NCBI GenBank assembly: GCA_900541065.1
Contig: UQIE01000005.1
Location: forward strand, 62,001-126,000
Reading direction: 5' to 3'
Origin: an uncultured Collinsella sp.
GTDB taxonomy: Bacteria; Actinomycetota; Coriobacteriia; Coriobacteriales; Coriobacteriaceae
DNA length: 64,000 nt
Shown here in pieces: positions 39,409-46,848 of the stretch; the first letter of the stretch is position 1; each line of letters opens with the position of its first letter. The translations under genes and the position numbers were made by a program. The notes under the pieces were generated by a model. The model was not told the origin of the DNA. It saw nothing but the letters and a program-made list of their open reading frames with translations, and searched no databases.

Positions 39409-40594
39409 GCAGAAAAGCATATCGAGCGAGCGCTACGCAAAGAACGTCCGCAAATACATCAACGGAAAAGATGCGATTGCGCGTGGTGGCTGGAACATCG
39501 AATGGAGCGACCGCTGGTTTTCGAAAATGGATAGAACCAGAAAGGTTTTCCATCACGACAAGCCGTCGAGAGCCGGAGCCAAAAACGTAATCCTGCTACA
39601 CCAGATCCTCGCGTTTCTTCCGGAAGAATGCTCATGCAACGGAGGCAAGATGACCCCCGATGCATGTCTGGCCTATGCGGAGCAATGGCTTGCGAAGCAC
39701 TATCCGCATCAACAGGTGATTCTCGCGCTGCACGAGGAGAGCGACAAAGCGGGAAAACGGTTCGCGGTCCATATGGCAATCAACCGGACAAACCTTGATA
39801 CCGGCAAGCGTTGCGACATCGGCGGTCGCAAGGGAAAGTACGAACGCGCTGCATGGGTTCGTGAAATGGACGAGGCCTGGAATCTCGCTCAGCTCGAAAA
39901 GGGAAAGAAAAATTCGAAGATTCGAGATCGACAGCCGCGCGATATTGAAAAGGAGATTGTCGATCGTGGTGAGTACAGTTATAAAAACAATCTGCGTGAG
40001 CTGATCCATATTGCGATTGACGAAGGTCGCGTAAAGAATATGGAGCAATTCAAAAAGCTACTTGCCTCATGGGGCGTAGACATTTTCATCAAGAACAATC
40101 GAGTCTATGCGACAGATCTCGATATCAAAGAGGCCGGCAATCCGAAGTGCACTTTCAACCTGACCCGTCTTGACGGGCGGTTTGCGGTCAAGCAACTTGA
40201 GGCGGCCTTTAAAAATAACGTGCTGGAAGCCGAGCGAGCCCTTCCTTATGAGAGGCGTTGCGAGATTTACATTCAACGGCTTAAGAAAGCGTATTCGGCG
40301 TGGGCCGAGCAGGCAAAGGCGAGCAAGGGCGTCGCCTACAATCTCTTCCCTAAGTTCATCGCACCGAAGTGCGATGAAGATCTGCTCGATGATCCGGCGG
40401 TTCGTGATGAGCTTCTTGCCCGGCGCGGTTACGCAAGGGAGATTCGCAACCGTTACGCCGGCGCCGTTCCCGATGCTGGCGATGACCGCGTTCGCGCCGC
40501 AGGCCGAGCCCATGGTGGCAACGTCGACATCTCGCCGCAGGTCGATCGCGCGGTCGACCGAGGCGATTACGCTCGCGGAGACACGCCTCGCTAG
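39395..40594 (+). CDS. Relaxase (mobilization nuclease), element 2
   Basis: A 399-residue protein starting TVIKQKSISSER, related to the element 1 relaxase: HQILAFLPEECSCNGGKMTP, YPHQQV and FAVHMAINRTNLDTGKR align directly. The last part is a helical, charged C-terminal region. A conserved Tyr near the N-terminus (VRKYING) may nick oriT. Without its own coupling protein the element would depend on another VirD4, perhaps the TraG of element 1 next door. Confidence 0.8.
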   Translation: MTVIKQKSISSERYAKNVRKYINGKDAIARGGWNIEWSDRWFSKMDRTRKVFHHDKPSRAGAKNVILLHQILAFLPEECSCNGGKMTPDACLAYAEQWLAKHYPHQQVILALHEESDKAGKRFAVHMAINRTNLDTGKRCDIGGRKGKYERAAWVREMDEAWNLAQLEKGKKNSKIRDRQPRDIEKEIVDRGEYSYKNNLRELIHIAIDEGRVKNMEQFKKLLASWGVDIFIKNNRVYATDLDIKEAGNPKCTFNLTRLDGRFAVKQLEAAFKNNVLEAERALPYERRCEIYIQRLKKAYSAWAEQAKASKGVAYNLFPKFIAPKCDEDLLDDPAVRDELLARRGYAREIRNRYAGAVPDAGDDRVRAAGRAHGGNVDISPQVDRAVDRGDYARGDTPR

Positions 40595-40710
40595 TTTTGG
40601 AAAGCCTATCGTCGGTGCCCTAGCGCGCTGCCATTCAGTGCCGATTCTTTCATGCTCGCAATTCGGCGAGGGTGAGGAGTATGAATTGATCGGGCGGGAG
40701 TCAGCCGCTC

Positions 40711-40719
40711 TGATAGAAT
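40711..40719 (+). promoter_or_regulatory. Extended -10 promoter of the small peptide gene
   Basis: TGATAGAAT fits TGn plus TAGAAT; no good -35 is seen at 17 bases. Transcription would begin near 40726, about 57 bases before the ATG. Confidence 0.5.
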
Positions 40720-40731
40720 CGTCCTTGCTGT

Positions 40732-40969
40732 CGGCAGCCCTCGTGCCGGGCAGAGCCCTCCATCCGATGGGAGGTGATGCCCATGACCGATTTCACCGAG
40801 CTCGTGAAGCTCCTGACCGCTACGGTCTCGCTCCTCACGGCCCTTGTCGGCCTTTCCAAGGCACTCAAGCAGGGCTCGAAGCCCAAAAAGAAAGGCCACC
40901 GTCGCTAAGACGATGACCCAACTTCATTAAGCAACGGCTCTGCCCAGCTCTCTACAACTTGGGCTGCCG
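40732..40969 (+). ncRNA. Nested 5'-3' pairing in the small peptide mRNA
   Basis: Two segments upstream of the gene pair in register with two downstream of it: 40732-40740 with 40961-40969 (9 bp) and 40748-40757 with 40936-40945 (10 bp). The nested order would circularise the message and could block its ribosome site at 40769-40776. This is a feature of type I toxin mRNAs. Confidence 0.5.
40783..40908 (+). CDS. 41-residue hydrophobic peptide, possible type I toxin
   Basis: The sequence has an acidic start (TDFTELVKLL), one hydrophobic helix (about 8-28, TATVSLLTALVGLSKAL) and a strongly basic tail ending KKKGHRR. GGGAGGTG lies 6 bases before the ATG. The small size, single membrane helix and basic end match holin-like or type I toxin peptides, and the mRNA ends are complementary. 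An antitoxin RNA was not identified. It could alternatively be a small membrane protein with another role. Confidence 0.6.
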   Translation: MTDFTELVKLLTATVSLLTALVGLSKALKQGSKPKKKGHRR

Positions 40970-41171
40970 TCGGCATCATTTTACCCTCCTGACGAGCAAT
41001 TCGTCCATATTTCAAAAATCAAATCCTGTTCGCGCGTGGGCGTAAACTTTTAGTTGGGCAAATCCGGCAGATTGGAGCTTGAAACATGAGGGATATGCAC
41101 CTCATGTCGCTCATAAAACGTCTCCTGACCTCGAAGGAGAACGTTTTTTAGCGACAGAAGGAGACATAAAT

Positions 41172-41810
41172 ATGATCTGGTTTACCAGCGACACCCACTT
41201 CGGGCATGAGAACGTGCTGAAGTTCACCGACCGCCCGTGGGGGACGATTTGGCAGATGAACGACGCCATCGTCGACAACATCAACGGCAGGGTTGCCGTG
41301 GACGACGAGCTCTACATCCTGGGGGATTTCTCATTCAAGATGACCGCCCAGGACGCCTATGCCCTGCGCAAGCGGATCGCCTGCAGGCGCATCCACCTCG
41401 TCCCGGGAAACCACGACAAGGACTGGACCCAGCCGGCGGTCGCGGGCGCGTTCACCGTGGAGCCGCCGATCTGCGTGCTCAAGATCGACGGGCAGAAGAT
41501 CGTCCTGAGCCATTACCCCATGGCCGACTGGCAGGGCATGAACCATGGATCGTGGCACCTCCACGGGCACATCCACAGCAGCGGCGGCGCGTACAACGAG
41601 TTCAACCGCAAGCAGGGCCTTCTGCGCTACGACGTCGGTTGCGATGCCAACGGGCACTCCCCGGTGAGCCTCGACGAGCTGAGGGAATGGTTCGCCGGAG
41701 TCGACGAGCCGTGCGGCCGGGTGAAATGGCCCTGGTGGGTCAACGAGACCGGCGACAGGCAGGTCGAGCGCGAGCTGGCGGCGTACAAGAGGGAAGAGGC
41801 GATTCGATGA
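41172..41810 (+). CDS. Metallophosphoesterase 1
   Basis: A 212-residue calcineurin-like phosphoesterase. Metal-binding motifs in order: SDTHFGH (residues 6-12), LGDFSF, PGNHDKDW, LSHYPM and HGHIH. Enzymes of this fold hydrolyse phosphomono- or diesters, including cyclic nucleotides. AAGGAGAC precedes the ATG at 41172. It is the first of three overlapping genes. It is less similar to the other two than they are to each other. The substrate is unknown. Confidence 0.9.
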   Translation: MIWFTSDTHFGHENVLKFTDRPWGTIWQMNDAIVDNINGRVAVDDELYILGDFSFKMTAQDAYALRKRIACRRIHLVPGNHDKDWTQPAVAGAFTVEPPICVLKIDGQKIVLSHYPMADWQGMNHGSWHLHGHIHSSGGAYNEFNRKQGLLRYDVGCDANGHSPVSLDELREWFAGVDEPCGRVKWPWWVNETGDRQVERELAAYKREEAIR

Positions 41811-42532
41811 CGGTCTATGTGACGGGCGACATCCACAGTGGGCTCGACATGCAAAAGCTCCGCGACTGGGAGCTCGGCGGCAGTCTTACCAGCGACGACT
41901 ATCTCATCGTTGCCGGTGACTTTGGCTTTCCGTGGGACTTTTCTGCCGAGGAATGCGCCGACATCGCCCGGCTGGAGTCGCGCCCCTACACGGTACTGTT
42001 CGTCGACGGCAACCACGAGCGCTTCGATCACTGGGAGGAGCGCCCCATGGAGCCGTGGCATGGCGGGCTGACGCAGCGCCTGTCGGACACCTCGCCCATT
42101 CGGCGCCTGACGCGCGGCGAGGTCTTCGAGCTCGACGGCTCGACAATCTTCACCATGGGCGGTGCCACGAGCGTGGACGGGGAATACCGCGTGCCGTATT
42201 CCAGCTGGTGGCCTCAGGAGCTCCCGGACGAGCGCGATTTCGATACCGCGCGGGCCAAGCTCGACGAGGTCGGCTGGAAGGTCGACTGCGTCATCACCCA
42301 TACCTGCTCGACGCGCATGCTCTCGCCGACGCTCTACCCGGACCCAGGCTGGGAACGCCCTGATGTGGACCGGCTGACCGGATTCCTCGACGAGCTCGAG
42401 GACCGCATGGACTACAAACACTGGTATTACGGTCACTTCCACCGAGACGGCAACCCGGACGAACGGCACACGGTGCTGTACGACCGGATCGTGAGGCTCG
42501 GGGACAAACTCCTGCCGTGGGGTGCGTACTGA
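41807..42532 (+). CDS. Metallophosphoesterase 2
   Basis: A 241-residue protein with GDIHSG, AGDFGFPW, DGNHERFDHW, THTCSTRM and GHFHRDGN. It overlaps gene 1 by four bases (ATGA) and gene 3 by one. Its first 24 bases are identical to those of gene 3 (42532-42555), which points to duplication. The conserved Trp/Phe around the metal site differ from housekeeping YfcE-type enzymes, so a dedicated substrate is likely. Confidence 0.9.
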   Translation: MTVYVTGDIHSGLDMQKLRDWELGGSLTSDDYLIVAGDFGFPWDFSAEECADIARLESRPYTVLFVDGNHERFDHWEERPMEPWHGGLTQRLSDTSPIRRLTRGEVFELDGSTIFTMGGATSVDGEYRVPYSSWWPQELPDERDFDTARAKLDEVGWKVDCVITHTCSTRMLSPTLYPDPGWERPDVDRLTGFLDELEDRMDYKHWYYGHFHRDGNPDERHTVLYDRIVRLGDKLLPWGAY

Positions 42533-43254
42533 TGACGGTCTATGTGACGGGCGACGTGCACGGCAGGGCCGAGTACGGGTCCAGCAGGTTCGCCTTCAAG
42601 TCTTGGCCACTGGGCCGCACGCTGACGCGCGATGACGCGGTGATCGTGGCCGGCGACTTCGGCTTTGTCTGGGATGGATCCAACGCCGAGAAATACTGGC
42701 TCGACTGGTTCGAGTCGAAGCCGTGGACCACGTGTTTCGTAGACGGCAACCATGAGAACCATCACGCCTTGGCTAATCTGCCGGTACGGGAGTGGAACGG
42801 CGGGCTCGTCCATGAGGCGCGACCGCACGTGCTGCACCTGATGCGCGGAGAGGTGTTCGACATCGACGGGCTCACGGTCCTTGCCATGGGCGGTGCCGCG
42901 AGCAACGACAGACAGTATCGCAGGGAGGGGAGGAGCTGGTGGCCCGAGGAGATGCCGAGCGAGGAGGAGATGGAGCACTGCCGCGCCTCGCTCGACCGCG
43001 TGAGCTGGAGAGTCGATTGCGTTGTGACTCACGAGGCTCCTGCTGCCCTGGCAGAGAAGCTGTGCCGCGAGCGTGGACGCGAGTATCGAGGCGACCGGCT
43101 GCAACGATTCCTTGGCGAGCTCGACGGGCGGCTCGGCTATCGCGTCTGGCTCTTCGGGCATTACCACGGCGACAAATGGTGCGACGCCAAGCATCGCCTC
43201 ATCTACAAAGATATCGTTTCGATCGAAAGTACTGCGCCCGGTCTTCAGTTCTAG
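42532..43254 (+). CDS. Metallophosphoesterase 3
   Basis: A 240-residue paralogue of gene 2, with GDVHGR, AGDFGFVW, DGNHENHH, THEAPAAL and GHYHGDKW. It starts inside the stop codon of gene 2 (TGATG). All metal ligands expected for the family appear intact in each of the three proteins. A strong terminator overlaps its stop codon, so the trio is one translationally coupled unit on element 2. Confidence 0.9.
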   Translation: MTVYVTGDVHGRAEYGSSRFAFKSWPLGRTLTRDDAVIVAGDFGFVWDGSNAEKYWLDWFESKPWTTCFVDGNHENHHALANLPVREWNGGLVHEARPHVLHLMRGEVFDIDGLTVLAMGGAASNDRQYRREGRSWWPEEMPSEEEMEHCRASLDRVSWRVDCVVTHEAPAALAEKLCRERGREYRGDRLQRFLGELDGRLGYRVWLFGHYHGDKWCDAKHRLIYKDIVSIESTAPGLQF

Positions 43255-43286
43255 AAACCCTCTAGAAATGCTCTAGAGGGTTTCTA
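43252..43286. terminator. Bidirectional terminator after the phosphoesterase genes
   Basis: A 15-bp perfect stem (43252-43266 with 43272-43286), loop AATGC, begins in the stop codon of gene 3. It is AT-containing at both ends and could also serve the leftward coiled-coil gene. Confidence 0.75.
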
Positions 43287-43307
43287 GAAAATTAGATGCT
43301 CTGCGGC

Positions 43308-43874
43308 CTACTCGCCCCTCTGGGTCATGACCTCGACCTTGGCCTCGGCCACGGCCGCCCGCTGCTCGGAGGCGGCAAGTCGGTCCTTGAGGGCGGCGAG
43401 CTCGGCCATCAGGTCGCGCTGGGCCAGGAGCGCATCGCTCAGCTCGGCCTGGGCTTTCAGTGCGGCGTCACGCTCGCCGCGCAGCCGCTCGATCTCATCG
43501 ACCATGGCCTCAGCCTCAGCGTGGAGCTGGACGACCTGCCTGTCGAGCTCCCTGGCATCGGTGAGATATCTGACGCTCGCGGCGTGGAGCTCGTTGTTCT
43601 CGAGCTCGAGGCTCGCGGTATCGAGCTCGAACTTCTCCTCGATGAAAGCGACCCTCTCATTGCAGTCGGCCTCAAGTCTTTCGTTCCGGTCTCTCGCCTC
43701 GCCGAGCTTGCGGTTGAATTCGTCGAGCTGGACCCTGAGCAGCGCGTTCTCGCTCCTGAGGTCGGCAGTCTCGCGCAGCAGCTTCTCCCGCCACGTCGCC
43801 TCGATCCGCTCGGCGGCCTCATCTAGGACGCTCTTCACGCCGTAGATCTCCCTGATTTTTCTCTCGTCTGCCAT
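43308..43874 (-). CDS. Coiled-coil protein of unknown function
   Basis: A 188-residue protein that is almost all coiled coil: long runs of Glu, Arg, Leu and Ala heptads (LRSENALLRVQLDEFNRKL, RLRGERDAALKAQAELSDAL). Only the first 20 or so residues (KIREIYGVKSVLDEA) may fold separately. The ATG at 43874 has GGAGTG upstream. It is convergent with the phosphoesterase trio. No family is recognised; it might be a scaffold or a DNA/membrane spacer. Confidence 0.7.
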   Translation of the reverse strand: MADERKIREIYGVKSVLDEAAERIEATWREKLLRETADLRSENALLRVQLDEFNRKLGEARDRNERLEADCNERVAFIEEKFELDTASLELENNELHAASVRYLTDARELDRQVVQLHAEAEAMVDEIERLRGERDAALKAQAELSDALLAQRDLMAELAALKDRLAASEQRAAVAEAKVEVMTQRGE

Positions 43875-44325
43875 GGTGTGGCACTCCAATCAACAACGGC
43901 ATGGCTCCGCCATGCCAAACGGCTGGGAACAATGCACGGCCGCTGTTGATTTGTGTTCGCCCTGCGATCGGTGAGTTCTAAAAGGCGTCTCAAGTTATAC
44001 GTTCACGCAGGTTTTCGGTTGGAGAAATACCGCACGTTTTCATGGTAACACGTGCCTTAAAGAACGGGCGGCCATATCGATTCGTTGTAAATAGCGTCTA
44101 CGGCGTGTTGGTGGCAGGAGGTGAGGGCGTTAAAGATGTCGAGAATGATTGTGGGAGTATTTTAGATACAGGCATGAGAAAGGGTCGAATCGAAGTGTCT
44201 GGCCGGACGCCAATTGTCCGGGAACTGTTTCGGTTCGACCCTGCTTCATTTTACATCCGCGGCATGTTCTTGTGGGCATCCTGACGGTGACCGACTCTCA
44301 CGACCTCGATAGTCGGTTTGTGGGC
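43875..44325. other. Gap without convincing gene
   Basis: It contains an 8-bp hairpin (43898-43905 with 43909-43916). An 80-codon plus-strand frame (44042-44284) has no ribosome site and overlaps the terminator below, so it is not called. Confidence 0.5.
44176..44241 (-). terminator. Terminator of the leftward DNA-binding operon
   Basis: On the minus strand an outer stem (44234-44241 with 44182-44189) and an inner stem (44216-44221 with 44203-44208) are followed by TTTCTC. Confidence 0.55.
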
Positions 44326-44712
44326 TTAAAGTTTCGGAGGCTCCCAAGCGTTTTCAATCGCGGCGCGGTAGATTGCGGCGTAATTAAGCATCCAGCTGCC
44401 ATCACCAACTTTTTGAATATACCCCTTATCCTTCAGAGAGGTATAGGCCCGGGATATAGTGTTCTTACTCAGGCGGTAGTGATCCTCAATCCATTTGCTT
44501 TTAGCGCAGAAGCCCATGGGCCGTTTGTTTTTGGAAGGTTTTCCAAACTTCCATACAAGGCCGAGGATGAGACGCTCGGCGGCAACGGTGGTGACGCAGC
44601 ACGCCCACTCGGGCACTGAAATAAAAATAGCCTTATCCATTTTTCCCGTAATCTCTCGTTGCTCAGTAGCATCATCGCTAAATATGTCGGAAATCGACGG
44701 AAGCTCGCTCAT
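44326..44712 (-). CDS. Winged-helix DNA-binding protein
   Basis: A 128-residue protein. The C-terminal half (KWIEDHYRLSKNTISRAYTSLKDKGYIQKV) is a GntR/replication-initiator-type winged helix, and the middle (FISVPEWACCVTTVAAERLILGLVW) is a helical lead-in. It may be a replication initiator or regulator of the element. The start at 44712 follows AGGTGG. It is 9 bases after the small helix-turn-helix gene and in the same operon. Confidence 0.75.
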   Translation of the reverse strand: MSELPSISDIFSDDATEQREITGKMDKAIFISVPEWACCVTTVAAERLILGLVWKFGKPSKNKRPMGFCAKSKWIEDHYRLSKNTISRAYTSLKDKGYIQKVGDGSWMLNYAAIYRAAIENAWEPPKL

Positions 44713-44721
44713 GTTTACCAC

Positions 44722-44967
44722 CTAATCAAGGTGGGCGGTACGACCTTCAAGCTGCTTGAAAAGCTCGTAGAACGAGCTTTCAAACATGTAATTAGAGCGA
44801 TGGATCTGGATGAGCTTGCCGGACTCTCGCATAAACTTGCGTGCGGTGTTTTCGCTCCAGCCAGTGAGTTCGCGGATATCGTTAACGCGGAGCAACCGAT
44901 CGCACTGAGCGGCACCAGTGGGGAAAGTCGGTGTGGACGCCTGAGTGCTAATCTTTGGAGTAGCCAT
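44722..44967 (-). CDS. Small helix-turn-helix protein, possible excisionase
   Basis: An 81-residue protein. LRVNDIRELTGWSENTARKFMRESGKLIQ is a MerR/Xis-type helix-turn-helix (quoted here in parts: VNDIRELTGWSENTARKFM), and YMFESSFYELFKQL the dimer end. Its size and place beside the integrase suit an excisionase. AAGGAT precedes the ATG at 44967. A palindrome over its predicted promoter (45134-45151) may be its own operator. Confidence 0.7.
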   Translation of the reverse strand: MATPKISTQASTPTFPTGAAQCDRLLRVNDIRELTGWSENTARKFMRESGKLIQIHRSNYMFESSFYELFKQLEGRTAHLD

Positions 44968-45133
44968 GATGAGCTATCCTTTCAATGAGGGCCCTCCCTG
45001 TGCTTGTAAGACGTACCAGGTTCATAAGCACTTGGGGGGCCGGTTTCTATGACTACATGCGTAGCCATCTGACAGCTTTAGCATGTATTAAAACTCATTA
45101 GATGTCAATCAAATAAAGCATCTACCTGCGGAA

Positions 45134-45151
45134 ACGGTATTATAGTACCGT
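45134..45151 (-). promoter_or_regulatory. Palindrome over the -10 box of the excisionase operon
   Basis: ACGGTA-TTATAG-TACCGT encloses TATAAT on the minus strand (45139-45144). It lies about 170 bases before the excisionase-like start. The rest of 44968-45185 holds no gene. Confidence 0.55.
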
Positions 45152-45185
45152 AATATTATGAAATAAACGATGAATGAAAAACATG

Positions 45186-46433
45186 CTATTTCTCGCTTCT
45201 CTGTATATAGGCGTTGATGAAGTCTTCGTAGCCTTTAACTGCTTTTATTTCTGATTGTTGAACGAGGCTTGTATACGTTTTGAGCGTGATATTGGGGTCC
45301 GCGTGGCCAAGAATACCTTGCACGCTTCTAACGTCCGATCCGTTCGCCAGCATAAAAGTGCTTACACAATGCCTGAGCTGATGCGGGCAGATGCCCTTAT
45401 ATAGTTTTCCGCCAGTCGAATTGTTCGGCTCATAGATTCCAAGATTGCAGCTAACTGCGAAATCGCGAAACCAATGGTTGAAGATGTAGTTTTTCATGTG
45501 ACAGACAGTAGGGATCCCTTGCTCGACAGCAATATCGCTAATGATGGGAGTGCTGCCAGTCTGGGACAGCCCCAGAGAGGCCAGGAGCTCTTTTTGTATG
45601 GCTGACCATGATTGAAGACGTTCGGCCAAGGTTTCTCCAACGGGGATTTTGCGTTGGCTTTCTTGTGACTTGGGTGCCCTCAGTTCATGGTCGTTGGTGT
45701 ACTGCCTGTCAATTTTCAAGGTTTTATTGGCAGGGTCCCAATCGCGCCATTCGAGGCCCAGCATCTCGCCTTTCCGCATACCCGTATACACTAGTACTAG
45801 TGTACCAACAGCTTCGGCGGTGAGCTCAATGTGTTGAAGACGTGTGCATAGGGTAGCTACTTGGTCGATTGTCAGTGATTCTCTTTTGTTGCGTGGTCTG
45901 CGAACATGAACGGTAGTGCAGGGGTTTCGGTCAATTATTCTCTTTGCGACCGCATTCGACAAAATCTGACGCAGTTTCGCATTGATTCGTACAAGCTCTG
46001 ATGGTTTGTATTTTCCCGTACGACGAGCTTCGGCATATGTTTCTTCGATTAGATCGGGAGTTAGTCCCTCAATTGTCTGAAACGCACCGAATAGGTCTTC
46101 GATATGCCTGCAATCGTACGCTTCTCTTTCATAGCTCGTTGGCGCAAGCTCGGTGTCCCTATTTTCATGAAAGGCCCAGCAGTAGGACGCAAGCAAAGTG
46201 GGCTTTTTAGTTTTAGTGATCGTGCCAGAGGAGTTGATTTCAGCCAGCTTGGCCTGCATTGCAGCCTTAGCTTCTGTTTTAGTCTTGCAACGAACTGTAT
46301 AAGTTGGGGATCGTTTGTAGCGCCCCGTCTTAGGGTCCTTGACTCCAAGGGAAAAATAATAGCGATAGGTGTTAGGTGATCTCTTGTCTTTCCAACACGT
46401 GCCTCTTCCGCTAATTAGTGGCTGTTCTGACAT
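45186..46433 (-). CDS. Tyrosine recombinase (integrase), element 2
   Basis: A 415-residue integrase. The N-terminal arm-binding part has YRYYFSLGVKDPKTG, close to RIYFSLGRDPESG in integrase 1. Catalytic residues are in TGMRKGEMLGL (Arg), HQLRHCVST (HxxR) and GHADPNITLKTYTS (Tyr). It sits next to the right att site and is transcribed inward. Relatedness to integrase 1 explains why both elements occupy the same tRNA. Confidence 0.95.
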   Translation of the reverse strand: MSEQPLISGRGTCWKDKRSPNTYRYYFSLGVKDPKTGRYKRSPTYTVRCKTKTEAKAAMQAKLAEINSSGTITKTKKPTLLASYCWAFHENRDTELAPTSYEREAYDCRHIEDLFGAFQTIEGLTPDLIEETYAEARRTGKYKPSELVRINAKLRQILSNAVAKRIIDRNPCTTVHVRRPRNKRESLTIDQVATLCTRLQHIELTAEAVGTLVLVYTGMRKGEMLGLEWRDWDPANKTLKIDRQYTNDHELRAPKSQESQRKIPVGETLAERLQSWSAIQKELLASLGLSQTGSTPIISDIAVEQGIPTVCHMKNYIFNHWFRDFAVSCNLGIYEPNNSTGGKLYKGICPHQLRHCVSTFMLANGSDVRSVQGILGHADPNITLKTYTSLVQQSEIKAVKGYEDFINAYIQRSEK

Positions 46434-46625
46434 CTTTGCGCTCCGTTTCTTTGAATAGTTTTCAACAATTCATTGAGTGCAGTTTAGCTAAAGCTGTTAG
46501 TAATATGTTTGTAAAAGCGTAGGCGCAGCTACCGGAGGCAAAAGACACAAACTGCTATGTTTATCTGCGGTTATATGATGTTCAATGATGCTTGATGAAT
46601 GGTAGGGGGTAGCATTAAATCATAT

Positions 46626-46670
46626 CTCCTAAAGCGGGTGTCGACGGTTCGAATCCGCCCGGGGGCACCA
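46626..46670 (+). other. attR: right attachment site of element 2
   Basis: A 45-base tRNA-Arg 3'-end copy identical to the middle site. Chromosomal sequence resumes after it with the probable original tRNA terminator. Confidence 0.9.
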
Positions 46671-46680
46671 GAGATTTATT

Positions 46681-46716
46681 GAGCCCGGTACCGCCATGGT
46701 GCCGGGCTCTTCTGGT
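46681..46716 (+). terminator. Original tRNA-Arg terminator
   Basis: A 12-bp stem with one G-T pair (46681-46692 with 46698-46709) followed by TTCTGGTTT, just after the displaced tRNA 3' end. Confidence 0.65.
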
Positions 46717-46761
46717 TTAAAGCCGCGTTCATCCATGGGCGGCAATCCCACATCAAAAGAA

Positions 46762-46796
46762 AAGCGCCCGCTTGCTGGGGGAGCAAGCGGGCGCTT
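46762..46796 (-). terminator. Terminator of the pknB cluster
   Basis: On the minus strand a 15-bp perfect stem (46782-46796 with 46762-46776) is followed by TCTTTTG; it lies 53 bases after the pknB stop. Confidence 0.88.
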
Positions 46797-46848
46797 CTGA
46801 GCGAATGTGTTTGCGGTCTAAGCCGCTCGGAGCAACAAGCGATCGACG

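Larger units (their letters stand above)
33241..46670. mobile_element. Integrative mobilizable element 2, in tandem with element 1
   Basis: It is bounded by tRNA 3'-end copies at 33241-33285 and 46626-46670. Contents: XRE repressor, sortase-anchored surface protein, lipoprotein-like protein, mobC, relaxase, a 41-residue peptide, three metallophosphoesterases, a coiled-coil protein, two DNA-binding proteins and an integrase. It has no coupling protein and no secretion channel. Confidence 0.9.

Noticed and set aside
44042..44284. 80-codon plus-strand frame in element 2
   Set aside because: No ribosome-binding site, and it contains the terminator hairpin of the leftward operon.
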